From: Cordia subcordata
Lineage: Eukaryota; Streptophyta; Magnoliopsida; Boraginales; Cordiaceae
Assembly: GCA_028554755.1 (NCBI GenBank)
Contig: JAPTOF010000001.1
Location: 29,501,501-29,565,500 of the forward strand
DNA length: 64,000 nucleotides
Direction: 5' to 3'
Positions 46,806-58,264 of the stretch are shown piece after piece (position 1 is the stretch's first letter; every line of letters starts with the position of its first letter). The translations under genes were made by a program, and so were the position numbers. The notes beneath the pieces were generated by a model. It saw only the letters and a list, made by a program, of their open reading frames with translations, was not told where the DNA came from and did no database searches.

Positions 46806-48284
46806 TTGAAAGCCACTATGAGAGTCATGGAGGTAGCAAATAGAGCAAGTGTAGGTATGGATGATAAGGAGGAGTGTTTTTCTATTGATGTTATAGATCC
46901 ATGTGTAGAGGAACATGTCCATGAGATGTTATTAGTTGAGGATGAGTTAACTAAGCTCGAGGCCACTTTAGAGCAATTTGATGCTAAGTCATTTGTTAGC
47001 AAGTACGTAGCTTCCACGTCCACATCTGCTGACTCTAGGCCAGAGCAATTGATCGAGGCTAGTCAGTTTGAGTCTCTTCCTTTAGAAATGTCTAGCAATC
47101 CCACTGCAGTTAAGTCTTCCCCATCTTTAGAGCTCAAACCTCTCCCTGAGCACTTGAAGTATGTATTCTTAGGACCTGATGAGACCCTTCCTGTAACCAT
47201 AGCTTCTAATCTATTTAGTGAGAATGGGGAACATCTTCTAGGAGTCCTCAAAAGTCATAAGAAGGCCATTTAGACTATTGGTGATTTAAAAGGTATAGAC
47301 CCTTTGTCTTGTATGCATAGGATTCATCTAGAAGAAGGTGCAATACTTTCTCGTGAGATGCAGAGATGACTTAACCACATTTGAGCAACGTTATGAGAAA
47401 GGAGATCATTAAGCTCTTAGATGCAAATATCATTTATCCAATTTCTGATAGCGAGTGCATTAGTCCTGTTCAGGTAGTACCAAAAAGGTCTGGGATCACG
47501 ATGGTAGAGAATAATAAGGGTGAACTAGTTCTTACGCGTATCCCTACGGGTTGAAGAATGTGCATAGACTATAGAAAGCTCAACTCTAAGACTAGAAATG
47601 ATCACTTCCCATTACCCTTCCTTGATTAAATTCTAGATAGAGTAGTCGGTTACGATTATTACTGCATTTTAGATGGGAATTCGGGATACAATCCAATCCC
47701 TGTGTTTTCCCAGGATCAAGAAAAGATCACCTTCATGTGCCCTTATAATACCTTTGCTTATAGGAGAATATCGTTCGGTCTTTGCAATGCACCTGGTGTA
47801 TGATGGCTATCTTTAGTGATATGATTGAGAGGCACTTACAAATTTTCATGAATGATTTCTCAATCTTTGGTGTGAATTTTGATGAATGCCTTACTTACCT
47901 GGCTTTAGTGTTGGACTGTTGTATTAAGATGAACCTTGTGCTGAATTGGGATAAATCACATTTTATGGTGTAGAGAGAGTTTTGGGTCAGGTAGTGTCTT
48001 CTGATGGTATTCAAGTTGACCTGGCCAAGATAGAGCTTATAGAGAAATTGCTTATTCCTAAATCTGTTAAGGTAGTGCGATCTTTCCTTGGCCAAGCAGG
48101 TTTCTATTGTAGGTTCATTAAGGATTTTAGCCAGATTTCCTATCCATTGTCTAGGCTATTAGCTCAAGCTGTTCCATTTGTGTTTGATGAGGAATGCATT
48201 AGAGCATTTGATAGGCTTAAATCCTTGCTTTCCTCTCCCCCTATCATCCAATCACCTGATTATAAGACCCTTTCGAGATTATGA
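46806..48284 (+). pseudogene. Athila-like reverse transcriptase
   Basis: 46806-47273 is the pre-RT segment ending ELKPLPEHLKYVFLGPDETL and LLGVLKSHKKAI. RT follows in several frames: GDLKGIDPLSCMHRIHLEEG, DANIIYPISDSECISPVQVV, RMCIDYRKLNS (47560-47590), FAYRRISFGLCNAPG, then FMNDFSIFGVNFDECL (47845-47890), where the usual F-M-D-D has Asn for the first catalytic Asp. VVRSFLGQAGFYCRFIKDFS and PLSRLLAQ end the domain. Confidence 0.85.
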
Positions 48285-48769
48285 GTGATGCATCAAATTT
48301 TGCCATAGGAGTTATATTAGGATAGCATAAGGATAGGGTACCCCATGTGATCTACTATGCTAGTAAAACTCTAGACAAGGCTTAGAAGAATTAGACCACC
48401 ACTGAGAAAAAGCCTCTAGCAGTTGTGTTCTCCGTTGATTAGTTTCAATTATACATTCTTGGGCCTAAGGTCATAATTTACACCGATCATGCGGCTTTGA
48501 GGTACCTTTTGTCTAAGCATGAATCTAAATCCTGCTTGATTAAGTGGATGCTCCTCTTACAAGAATTTGACATAGAGATTAGAGATAAGAAGGGTAGTGA
48601 GAATTCTATTGCTGATCATTTGTCCTGTCTTATTCATGAGTCCTCTAGTGATTCCATCCCCTTTCGTGAGTCATTTCCAGATGAACAATTGTTTATTGTC
48701 TCACATTACACACCATGGTATGTGCATATAGTGAATTATCTTGTCACAAGTCAGTTGCCATCCTATTGA
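48285..48769 (+). pseudogene. Athila-like RNase H
   Basis: Pieces ASNFAIGVILGQ-like, VIYYASKTLDKA, FSVD-stop-[24 protein letters not shown] (48477-48530) and [15 protein letters not shown] (48590-48630). The order D-A-S...Y-A-S-K-T-L...T-D-H-A-A-L-K-Y-L...N-x-x-A-D-H-L-S is that of gypsy RNase H. Two TAG codons and frame changes break it. Confidence 0.8.
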
Positions 48770-48889
48770 TAGAAGAGAGAAAAGGATAGGTTTTATTAGC
48801 AGGTTAAGCATTTTTTTTTTTTGGAAGGTCCTTACCTCTTTAAGATGTGTGAGGATCAGGTGATTCATAGGTGTTCTAGAGAGTGAGTT

Positions 48890-49837
48890 TGAAAGTATTT
48901 TGAATATATGTCACGGTGAGGCGTGTGGAGGTCACTTTGGAGAAAAGAAAACTACAGCTAAAGTCTTGCAAAGTGGATTCTTTTGGCCCACACTCTTTAG
49001 AGATGCCCAGGAATTTTGTAAAAAGTGTGTTAGATGTCAAAATCTAGGTCCATTTCTTGGAGAAATATGATGCAATTTTCCCTTGTTCTTGTGTGTGAAC
49101 TTTTTGATGTTTGGAGAATTGATTTCATGGGTTCGTTTCCACCCTCTTTTGGGTATCAATACATCTTAGTGGTTGTTGACTATGTGTCCAAGTGGATGGA
49201 GGCAATTCCTACCCAAACCAATGACCACAAAGTTATGGTCAAGTTCATTCGAGAGCATATATTTTCCAAGTTTGAGGTACCACGAGTCTTGATTAGTGAT
49301 GGAGGAAAGCACTTTTCCCATAAGACACTTGAAGCTTTACTTAGAAAATATTTAGTCACTCATAAGATTGCTACCCAGTATCACCTTCATATGAGTGGAT
49401 AGGAAGAAGTTTCAAATAGAGAGGTCAAGTCCATTTTAAAGAAAATGTTTAGGCCTAATAGGAAATATTGGTCTTGCAGATTGAGTGATGCATTGTGGGC
49501 CTACCGTACTGCGTACAAAACCCCCATAGGTATGTCTTCATATGGGTTGGTGTATGGGAAGGCTTGCCATCTACCTGTAAAGTTAGAGCATATAGCATAT
49601 TGGGCTATTAAGGCTTTAAATTTTGACTTGTCTACTGCATGTGAGAAAAGAAAGCTTGACGTAGCTGAGCTGGAGGAGTTGAGATATGAGGCATATGAGA
49701 ACGCCAAGCTTTATAAAGAGAGAATGAAGAAAATGCATGATAGGCATATCCTTAGGAAATCTTTCTCTCTTACTGACAAAGTTCAGTTGTTTAATTCTAG
49801 ATTGAAGCTCTTTTTAGGTAAACTGAGAAGTCGATAG
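48890..49837 (+). pseudogene. Athila-like integrase
   Basis: N-terminal H-H-C-C region near 48905-49035 (CHGEACGGHFG, FWPTLFRDA, C..C). Core: VWRIDFMGSFPPSFGYQYIL (first Asp), PRVLISDGGKHFSHKTLEAL (second Asp), [21 protein letters not shown] (catalytic Glu after the stop), then [20 protein letters not shown] and [13 protein letters not shown] (49540-49590). The frame closes at 49837. D, D and E can be seen, but stops at 49401 and elsewhere disable it. Confidence 0.9.
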
Positions 49838-51591
49838 AATGGTCCATATGAGGTTATTGAAGCCTACCCTTCTAAAACAATAAAGATCAAGGATTTGAAA
49901 GACGAATGAGTATTGATAGTGAATGAGCAATACTTGAAGCATTCATTTGACCCAAGCATGGCTCGAGTGAAGTCTATCGAGCTTCGGGAGCCTTCATATG
50001 ACACTTGATGAATAGAGCTTGCCTGGCTAACAACATGATGGTTAGCGCTACTAGGAGGCAACCTAGATTTTGGTAATTTCGTTCTTTTATTTTTGCTTTT
50101 ATGTATTTGTCTTCTTCTTTTCCTTTTAATAGCTAAAGCTTTGTTCCTATTCCGCATTCCCCTTCCCCATTTCTGCGAACATCCTTGTTCTTATTTGTTA
50201 ATGTCAATGCGGACTTGCATGGCATATGTCCACTGATCTCATGTGCTTTTTGAGTGTTTGTGTATTAATGAGAAATAGGTTAGCAGATGATTAGAATTCC
50301 ATTGGCATTTGTGAAGTCATACAAATACAAGGTTGTATCTTTCCATCCTCTTGGCCTTATTTTTCTACACTTTCCACACTTCTCATACGTGTGTTTTATT
50401 GTTTGTTTGTTTACATGGTTAATTGCTATTTCCTTGAGGACAAGCAAAGTTTAGGTTTGGGGGGTGTGAGAGTTATTTTTGTTTTTCATATTTGACATAA
50501 AGGGTAGATTTGCATGGTTTTGCTCAAGATGGTGAAAGTTTTTCGATTTTTTGTAAAGATAGATTCGTTTATCTTTTTGTTGATTGGCGTGTTTGCTCTT
50601 ATTGATTGACTTAATTGATTGGTAAAGATGAAGTTGTATTGCGGGAAGTGAATAGAATGGAGGGAGAACTAGAACTTTAAAGAGAATCTTTTGGAAAACT
50701 GTAGGGAGTGAGCACTTCTAAGAAAGCACTTTGTAGTTGCCCTACAACTTGGTTGAAAAAAGTGTTTTTAGAGGATTGTTGATGTGAGTATCCCTTTACT
50801 TGATTCATTCTTTTAGTGTGCCTTAACCATTCTTTTTCTTTTCTTTGTGTTTATGTTATGCATTGAAAAAAATGCAAAAAAAAATCCAAAAAAGGCACAA
50901 AAAAAGCCAAAATGAGGGGGGAAAAGTGGTAAAAGATTGAAAAATGAAAAAAAATGAAAAATGTGAAAAATCCAAATGGCAAATAAAAAAAAATGAAGTT
51001 TGTCGAATAAGTGTCCAAGGACACAATGTCAATTTGACACATGTTTAGTTCTTTTTCTTTGATTTTCCGTTTGAAGTGGTTGGTGAAACTCGAGTTAGTA
51101 TGCCCGAGGGGGGTTTCTCCCCTAGTACACTAAGACTTAGGTGGTTGGGATATGCTGGTTGAAAGATTGCTATACGGGAGCCCTAAGCACCGAGAACATC
51201 AATTCATTGTATTGTGAATAAGGCTCATATGCCAATTGCAAGCCATTATGATGTAATTCTCCCTTTTCCGTGTATCTTTGGGCTAAGTGCATGTTAGGAG
51301 GCTATGTTAGTTAACAGGGCACGAAGTATCAACATTCCTAGTGCGTGAGTTGGAATCCTAGGTTTGTGGGGGTTCTACCTACTTGGTAAGTTCCTGAAAA
51401 GTGAGAGAACCCTTGTGATTGAGAGAAGGATCTGAAAAAGACTTGGAGATCCCTTTCACAAAAGGAATGACCCCTTATACTCCTTAGATTCGTCAAGATA
51501 GCAAGTCAATACTTTTGGCAACCCTTTGAGCATCATGAGATAAGCATAGGAGTGGTCTTGCTTGGGGACAAGCAAGGAGAAAGTTTGGGAG
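49838..51591 (+). other. Athila 3' non-coding region with two PPT-like tracts
   Basis: After integrase there is no envelope-like frame. A tract gacaagcaaagtttaggtttgggggg lies at about 50442-50467, and a second, gacaagcaaggagaaagtttgggag, at about 51567-51591, just before the 3' LTR. The A-rich stretch 50864-51000 gives a spurious Phe-rich minus-strand frame. Confidence 0.6.
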
Positions 51592-52918
51592 TGTTAATGT
51601 GTCTTGAGTTATATGTGAATATTGAGGTTATTTGCATGCATTCTAGGGTTGTTTAGAGCTTTTGAAAGTGAAATTGAATGGCATCATGTGCATAAGTGTT
51701 AATATTGCTTGATTGAAAGTATGTGCATGCTTTGGTGCTTAGTTGAGCAATTTTGAATGCAAGGAGTGTTTGTTTTTAGCTTGTTTCAAGTGTTCTAGAA
51801 TGGTTGGTATGTGTCAAGAGAAAGTTTGAGTATAGTGTGATGCGTATGCATTCTCTCAGGTGACAAATACATGCTTTTGAATGTGCTTATATGCGTATTT
51901 TGGTGCCAATGTTGGCTACTTGGTAAGCTTTAGTGGGTATTGCTTATGTGAAGTTGATACTTTTTCTTATAATTTGTTTTTGTTTTAATCTATTACTAGC
52001 TAGTTTGTATTTGTTATAGCATTACATTAGGTTATATTAAGCTTTATTATATTTCTAAGATCTAAGTTTGTATTAGAGTAGTCTTTCTTTTTAGCAATCA
52101 TTTGTATATATTAGTTATAGGTTAAATAATTTAGGTTTTATTATTATAATATATGTATGTATTAGATTAGGCATTAGTATGTAATATGCTGATCTAGTAT
52201 TAGAATATTATTGGTAAGATAGTTATAGTATATGATATAAGTATCAGTCAATAATATTAATATTATATATAGTTACATTGGAATAATATAAAGAATAGTT
52301 TTTGGCCTTATCACCATTTATCTACCTCACATGCACATTTTTAATATATTGCAATGGTAGCAGCTCACTAAGTTCTTCATAAGCACACATTTAACAGTTT
52401 AAACCCTAGGTTAGTTTTAATCATCATCAATCTAGAAGTCTCAATCAACTAAGCCCTAAAACCCTAGTTAATAAGGACAAGGTTGAAAGTAGGATTCACT
52501 TAGGGATAGATTTGTACCGAGAATTAGGGATAATATAGTTAATGAGTTTGGACCTCTAAAAGAAGCAATCAGAGTCATCAAAATACTCAAAGCAAAAATA
52601 ATATCCTAATCCCATAATGGACTAGTAATCAACATACTCCTTCCTTATTAATTTAATCACTTCCTCTCTAGTTTGTTTGTCTTTCCATTGCACAAATTAG
52701 TTTAGCTAGTTTAATTTAGTATCTTTAATTTAGAGTTCCCTTCAATTCAAAATTCAAAAAAAAATCTCAAAAAAATAATTCCATTTCTACACGTAGTTAA
52801 TCTAGGACGCATGGGACTTAGAACCATAGTTAGAGGCCTCCTTGAGAAGATGATAGCTGTATTCTTGCACACGCTACACTACTTCTGATTTGTGCGCTTG
52901 CGGGTTTTTAAAACAATA
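51592..52918 (+). repeat. Athila-like 3' LTR, internally deleted
   Basis: Starts TGTTAATGTG after the PPT and ends AAAACAATA (TA where CA is expected). It matches the 5' LTR up to agcacaca (52388), then jumps to ttaacagtttaaaccctagg, equivalent to 43505 in the 5' LTR, so about 0.9 kb is missing. Confidence 0.8.
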
Positions 52919-53014
52919 TAACCTACTTAAAGCAACTTTAGCTTTGAGTTATTCCTTTTTAATTCTTAACTTTAAGTGGATACTTGTTTAAATAGAAGTT
53001 TTAATTATAAAAAT

Positions 53015-54956
53015 TATTAGATATATGCTCTTATGCTAGAATTGGTTGGCTTCTTTGAAGGGTATTTTGATATAAACTTGTATTTATTTAAATAGATTTT
53101 TATCATTCATAATCTCCTTTTATATGAATGAGTCCCCAGATTTCTCTATAAAAAAAGTGTAGTTTTAAATTGTTAAAAATATGTGACGTGTTTCTTAGGT
53201 ATGAGAATTCTTAAATTATTCATAGTCTAAAGATTTTTTGATAGGGACTTCAGTTAATCTGATAGAGACTATCACATAAGTTTACTACCTTTGATTAATA
53301 TGAGATATTAATGATAAAAGATGGTGAGTCACATACCATAAAGCATGAGATGCAACTAGCAAACATGTGGGTGATTAATTAGTTGAATTATCACTGAACG
53401 TGACATACATAACAAATCACATGGCTTGGGACTAATGATTTGTTATTTATTATGACATGTGCAAGTGATCCTTTGACTTGCGACAACATGGTTGCCTTAT
53501 GTATTGATATTTGAGATTTGCTGCGAATAAAGCTTGTCCATTTCATGGGTGAGATATATTCATTTGTAGTTTCATTCGATCAATATAGTGAGAGGCAAGT
53601 GATTGTCAAGATAGGATCTGTTACCTCTTGTCCGAAGCAAATGTCCTATGCAATTTGATTGTAGTCAATGAGGAAATCCTTGGACAACGTATGAATGACG
53701 GAAAAGGTGTTTTTCATGTGTCATCTCTCATTGCACCAAATCTAATCTAGGCATAGTTTTGAGTTAGTGAACTTAATCCATCCACGGTTCTCGCTCGATC
53801 GGGACATTCATAATAGAAGGATAGAATTGCACGATAATCATTAACGAATTTGGTTTACTCATTTGATTGACTTTATTGCCTTATATATTGTCTTTATATG
53901 TTGCTAGACGTCACTCAAGACCTTTAGGGTGTGTTTTGATAATTAGGAGACAATTATTGAAGCAAATCAAAGAGTTTGATTAATGTCAAAAGTGTTTGAT
54001 TTTACCTTATTCCTATTTGGTGGTGAACCTAAAAGGTTACACACCAAAAAACTTAGTGACTAAGTCTTATTTAAGTTTGTATCTTGTTTTGATAAATTGT
54101 TAAGAGTTAACAATGGTATTCTTATCCTATTAAAAGTTAATGAGAGGTAATGTGTCATGGAAATGTTACTCAAGGACTTGTATGCAAAATTGACAAGGTT
54201 TTGATATAAATTAATTCTATTAAGTGTTAATAGAATTAATTAATCAAAGTCAACTTTATTTTGATTTAATCTAATGGTGATTAAGTTAAATAATTATTTG
54301 GTTAAGGTTTGTTGACCAATCTATATACATGCATACTAAGATTAAGTATATTAATCTTGAATATAACTATTATAATAAGAGATAGTGGAATTATGAAATT
54401 TTCCATTAACTCTCTCTTAGTGGAATTATACGATTTTCCACTAACTCTCTCTCCTATGAGTTAGCAAGCATGTATAAGAGAAGAATACAAGTGTTGCATT
54501 CTATCTAGACACATGGCTATTGCATGAAATTGTTTTATGCATGTAATATATTTACTTATATGTGATATGTGTGTATAATATATATATATATGTATATATA
54601 ACAGATATAAGTAAGTGAAAGAATACATAACTCTCCACTAAGAGAAAAACAAGAGGAAAAAAAGAACAAACTTTATATTCTTCCAAAGAATTTGCTAGCA
54701 CTATAATTCAAGGAAGAAGAAGACTTGTTCTTAAAGTTTGGTTTGGACTAACTAGGACTTCTACAATTGTAGAGGAGAAAGTCTGCAACACTTCATCAAA
54801 GCTTGGAAGAAGTATCTATTCTTCGTTTGTTCTTTTAGTTTTTATGCTTGTTGCATGTAACATGAAGTACTGTGGGGTTTTATTAGCTTAAAATTTTTAT
54901 ATTCTGCTACTATTATCTCTAGTTTTTTGCTTAAATCCCACCCAATTTCTCCTTCA
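53015..54956. repeat. Solo LTR or LTR-like insertion, 1942 bp, TSD AAAAT
   Basis: Inserted in the MITE with a perfect 5-bp duplication aaaat (53010-53014, 54957-54961). It starts TATTAGATATATGC and ends CTCCTTCA, close to T(G)...CA. Removing it and one aaaat restores the MITE sequence found at 37440. The interior is AT-rich with an ATATAT run near 54575-54600 and no coding frame. It is best read as a large solo LTR of a retrotransposon absent elsewhere in the window. Confidence 0.7.
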
Positions 54957-55499
54957 AAAATAAACATTTAACTATTTGATTAAGTAATGCTGAAAACTAA
55001 CTTATATTACTAAAATGATCATTAAAGCCATAAAAATAAAATGTTAGTTAAAATGTAAACACAATTATTTAACTTCTTTTTAGAAAATACATTATTAAAA
55101 TATTATAATTTAATTTATGACATATATAATATAAATATAAAGATTATTAGATACACCACAATAAAGACCTGAAAAAAAAAAGATATTTGTATGTTGATTT
55201 TTTGTCTCTTTTTTTTAGAATAGTTTAAGAATAAATGTAAAAAATAAGGAGAAAATAGTAAATAGTTTGGTTAAACTTGTATTTCTTTAAAGCACTAAAA
55301 GTCATAAAAAACAAAAGTTGAAAGCGAGGAGCTTTTTTAGTTTTGCTTAAAATCACTTAAAATAGCATTCTTTTAATTAAAATAAATGCGTCAACTAATT
55401 TAAATAAATTTGACTAGCTTAGCAAAGATTATAGGACATGCACCCTTGCAAAATATAATTCTTTCATCTAAAAAATAATTATGGACTAAAATAACATTA

Positions 55500-55955
55500 T
55501 CTCTTTCTTTCATGTTTTATAAACACACCTTACAAACTTCAACTACTTGCTGCTGGAATCCTTTCCAACCACCTAACAACGTGCCACTACTATCACAAAC
55601 CATTCATTGTAAATTTCAAATCAAGCATTACAAGTATATTGAGAGGGTAAAATTCCACTTACCTTCAGTATCTAAAATCCTCAAGCACTACTCCTTCAAT
55701 CTCGATAGTCTCCAATTTCCCCAAAATCTAATTTAATTAACACCAAATCCTTATTCAATGGTCCACTAAACGTTGTGTCAATTAGCAGGTAGAAGAAGAA
55801 TCTCGTCTTCTTGGTTTCCTACTCTTACAGACAAAGTTTTAAAATAAATTGTGAACTCTCTATTTTTCTTTATATATATTCCTTTTTTTTTTCAAATAAG
55901 GACTATATTTCAAGTAAGAGACAAACTAATTAACCCATTTACCTAATAATTTTTG
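55500..55955. other. Intergenic, possible LTR remnant
   Basis: attccacttaccttca near 55650 recurs at about 30258 in the probable gypsy LTR, so this may be a worn relative of it. No gene is supported; the 74-residue frame at 55512-55736 has no domain. Confidence 0.3.
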
Positions 55956-56912
55956 GGTTTTTTGCTAACGGACCCACTGTGTTATAGTAAAACTACGTCA
56001 CTGGTCCCTATATTCCTAAAACTCTCTACTTATCCCATTTTTTCGCAACTTGCAAACGCACCCCAACTATCATTTTTCTATTAAATCATTAACAGATTTT
56101 GTAAAATGTCTATTTTGCCACTATCATATTTTAGTAAAAGTCCATTTTGCCCTCATTTTATTTTCAACAGTATATAAAAATTAAAAAAAAAAAAAGAAGA
56201 AGAAAGATCGTCTTCTTTGTCAACCCAAAACAACTTACCCCCGTTGTGACCTTACAACTACTAAAGAAGATGAACGATCGTCTTCTTCATCGTCCTCCAC
56301 TTGTGACCTTACAACTGCTGAAGAAGATGATGACTCTTGCTTTGCTGGTTTTGTTTCTTCTACTTCCCCATCATCAGCAGCAACTTTCTTTTTGGATTTT
56401 GAGCATAAGTAAACTAGCTTCCTAGCTAGGATGACTTTTTCCTTTAACCTGCCAAGCTCATCCCTGCACATGTCAACCATGGTTGCCATTTTACACAATT
56501 CTCTCTTTTTTTACATTTTTTTTTTTTTGGGAAATTTTTGGGTTTTAAGCATAAGTAAACTAGCTTCCTAGCTAGGACGACTTTTTCCCTTAACCTACCA
56601 AGCTCATCCCTACACACGTCAACCATGGCTGCCATTTTACACAATTCCCTCTTTTTTTATTTTTTTTTGTTTAGAAATATGATTAATCAATTAAAAAAAA
56701 TAAAGGGGGCATATGTGCAATTAATGGCCAAAAACAAAGTCCACTCTAATTTTTGGAATGTGTGGCATACTTTTCGTTAAAATGGATGGAAAATTTAACG
56801 GAAAGGGTATTCATGCAACTTGCGAAAAAATACAAGGGGAGAAGTAGAAAATTTTAGGAACACCAACGACATAGTTTAACTATAATACAGGGGGTCCGTT
56901 AGCAAAAAATCC
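55956..56912. mobile_element. MULE-like element with long TIRs
   Basis: Inverted repeats of about 110 bp: the left starts ggttttttgctaacggaccc, and the complement of the right starts ggattttttgctaacggacc. Both continue through a tagt.aaacta.gtc block and a ttttttcgcaa.ttgca block. Flanks taattttt and tatttttt are close to a direct repeat of 8-9 bp. Long TIRs and captured coding DNA inside suggest a Mutator-like (Pack-MULE) element; a hAT is possible. Confidence 0.65.
56235..56644 (-). pseudogene. Captured coding fragment in tandem duplicate
   Basis: Two minus-strand copies begin MCKMA.MVD.CRDELGRL.EK and continue V.LARKLVYLC. The downstream copy runs on into an acidic Ser/Glu-rich tail (KKVAADDGEVEETKPAKQ, ending 56235). 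Copies are about 145 bp apart (matching DNA at 56404-56515 and 56549-56660). I do not recognise the protein. Position inside an inverted-repeat element suggests a host gene piece captured and then duplicated. Confidence 0.5.
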
Positions 56913-56919
56913 TATTTTT

Positions 56920-57590
56920 TTTTAGCAAAAAGGGAGGTTTTTCTCTTGGGGATTTTATTAAACCAAAACAATAAAAGTACAAGAAAAGGAGATGGCATAA
57001 ACCATACCCCTGGGTCTACTCCTATATGTGAAGTTGATAGGCCAACCTCAATACAAGTCATCAATGTCATGCAATGCAACCTTAAAAACTAGAAAGCTAA
57101 AAGTAAGATGGTACTACCACCTCTGCAATTCAAACTGGCTCCTAATATAATGAATTCTTAACCTATCCCAGCCCAGGGTTCTCCTAAGCATGTCCCTCGC
57201 TCTCGCAATATCATAACACATCTTCCATGCACCCGTATCTCCTCCCAAAACCAAGTTAATGGCCACAAGTGTGTCCATTTCCATCCATGACTCGCACCAA
57301 CCCCGCTGCAAACAAATCTCCAATCCTCGCACCAATGCTCCAATTTCTGCTTGTAATATATTAGCAGTACGAATTGTTTTAGCGAAAGCCATGACAAGTT
57401 CGGTAGAACTGTCATGCAGCACCCTAGCTCTGAACCTGAATTTCGAAGGCCGCAGCCACCTCCTTATCTCCACGCTACTCATTATTAGAAGACCCAAAAG
57501 GGTACAGAACAGTAGAAAGATTAAATTATTTAACAATCTACTCATTGAGAAGCCATTCTTCATATCATGCGGCACCTGAAAGAGACCACA
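56920..57590 (-). pseudogene. LINE 3' fragment with RNase H
   Basis: A T-tract at 56923-56932 marks the poly-A end. The minus-strand frame 57575-57114 contains LRPSKFRFRARVLHDSSTEL, ILQAEIGALVRGLEICLQRG (the Q-A-E-x-x-A-L helix of RNase H), W-M-E-M-D-T and RMRI-like WDRLRIHYIRSQFELQRW. It is truncated at the 5' side near 57590. The sequence differs from the LINEs at 7-16 kb and 37.7 kb. Confidence 0.65.
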
Positions 57591-57612
57591 GGAAAAAAGA
57601 CCCTTTATAACA

Positions 57613-58019
57613 TAAGGCTGTCACCACAAGTTTTTTTTTATTTTTTCTTAAATTTAAGTGATTTAAGTCATTTTCTTATATTTTAAGAATCCCTATTTTC
57701 AGTTATACTCTAATAATAACCCTATTTTTTTTATCAAACACTCAATTTATAGAATGTCTATTTCAGTTTCATTCTAACAACTCTCTTATTTTTTAAGGCC
57801 TTCGTGTCTATTGCAATTTACAACTATGGGGGATGGGGTTTGGGGAAAGACTTTCGGGGATGAAAAAACCCCCGACACGTGGATGTTTTGGCTTGGGGTT
57901 GGAAGAACACCCAAAATTTAGGAGATTAAATAGGGGAGTTATTGGAGCACATTAACACTAACAACTCCCCTAAATATAAGGGTTTTTGTTGTCCAAAGGC
58001 TTTGTTGGAGTTAGCCTAA
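57613..58019. mobile_element. Harbinger-type MITE (57616-58016)
   Basis: Flanked by TAA on both sides (57613-57615, 58017-58019). The left end reads ggctgtcaccacaag and the complement of the right reads ggctaactccaacaaagcc. The right TIR resembles the left end of the large Harbinger element (ggccaacttcaacagc at 3440), so the two may be related. No coding content. Confidence 0.6.
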
Positions 58020-58044
58020 TAGTCACATGCGGACATAAGACATC

Positions 58045-58259
58045 TAAAGAGAAGGAGAAAAGAAAGAAAAGAGAGGAAAAATATTTGTTTCTCGTTGAGC
58101 AATTGAATAGCAGTTACAAGTATTTATAGTGTGAGGTGGTTGTGTACAGCTGTCAACTACTATTGTAACTAACTCTGACATTTGCTATAACTACCACTCT
58201 GTTACATAATGCTAGCGGACTGCACTCATTTATTTACTAAGTCAAAGTATCCCTTATCA
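58045..58259 (-). repeat. Copia 3' LTR (215 bp)
   Basis: Starts TAAAGAGAAGG (TG expected, as in the other copy) and ends CCCTTATCA. Confidence 0.9.
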
Positions 58260-58264
58260 GGCCC

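Larger units (their letters stand above)
41804..52920 (+). mobile_element. Athila-like Ty3/gypsy element, about 11.1 kb
   Basis: Plus-strand element flanked by the direct repeat acctac (41798-41803, 52921-52926). 5' LTR 41804-44051, degenerate PBS, gag, protease, RT, RNase H, integrase, a long non-coding 3' part with two PPT-like tracts, then 3' LTR to 52918. The protein wording ([30 protein letters not shown]) is that of the Athila lineage. Many stops, frameshifts and catalytic changes make it inactive. No envelope-like ORF is found after integrase. Confidence 0.85.
41771..55400. mobile_element. MITE copy split by Athila element and a solo LTR
   Basis: MITE pieces: 41771-41803 (gagtgtgattggattggctt), 52921-53014 and 54957 to about 55400. 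The pieces join to match 37329-37727 (aaaacctact, taaagcaactttagctttga, ttttaattataaaaat, aaacatttaact). The right part also matches the complement of the left part of the 20.9-kb MITE. The right terminus is decayed. Confidence 0.7.

Noticed and set aside
50851..51042. Phe-rich minus-strand frame as a membrane protein
   Set aside because: Reads an A-rich low-complexity tract of the Athila 3' region.
49838..51591. Envelope-like ORF after Athila integrase
   Set aside because: No open frame of useful length on the plus strand and no signal peptide or transmembrane pattern; the region is non-coding.
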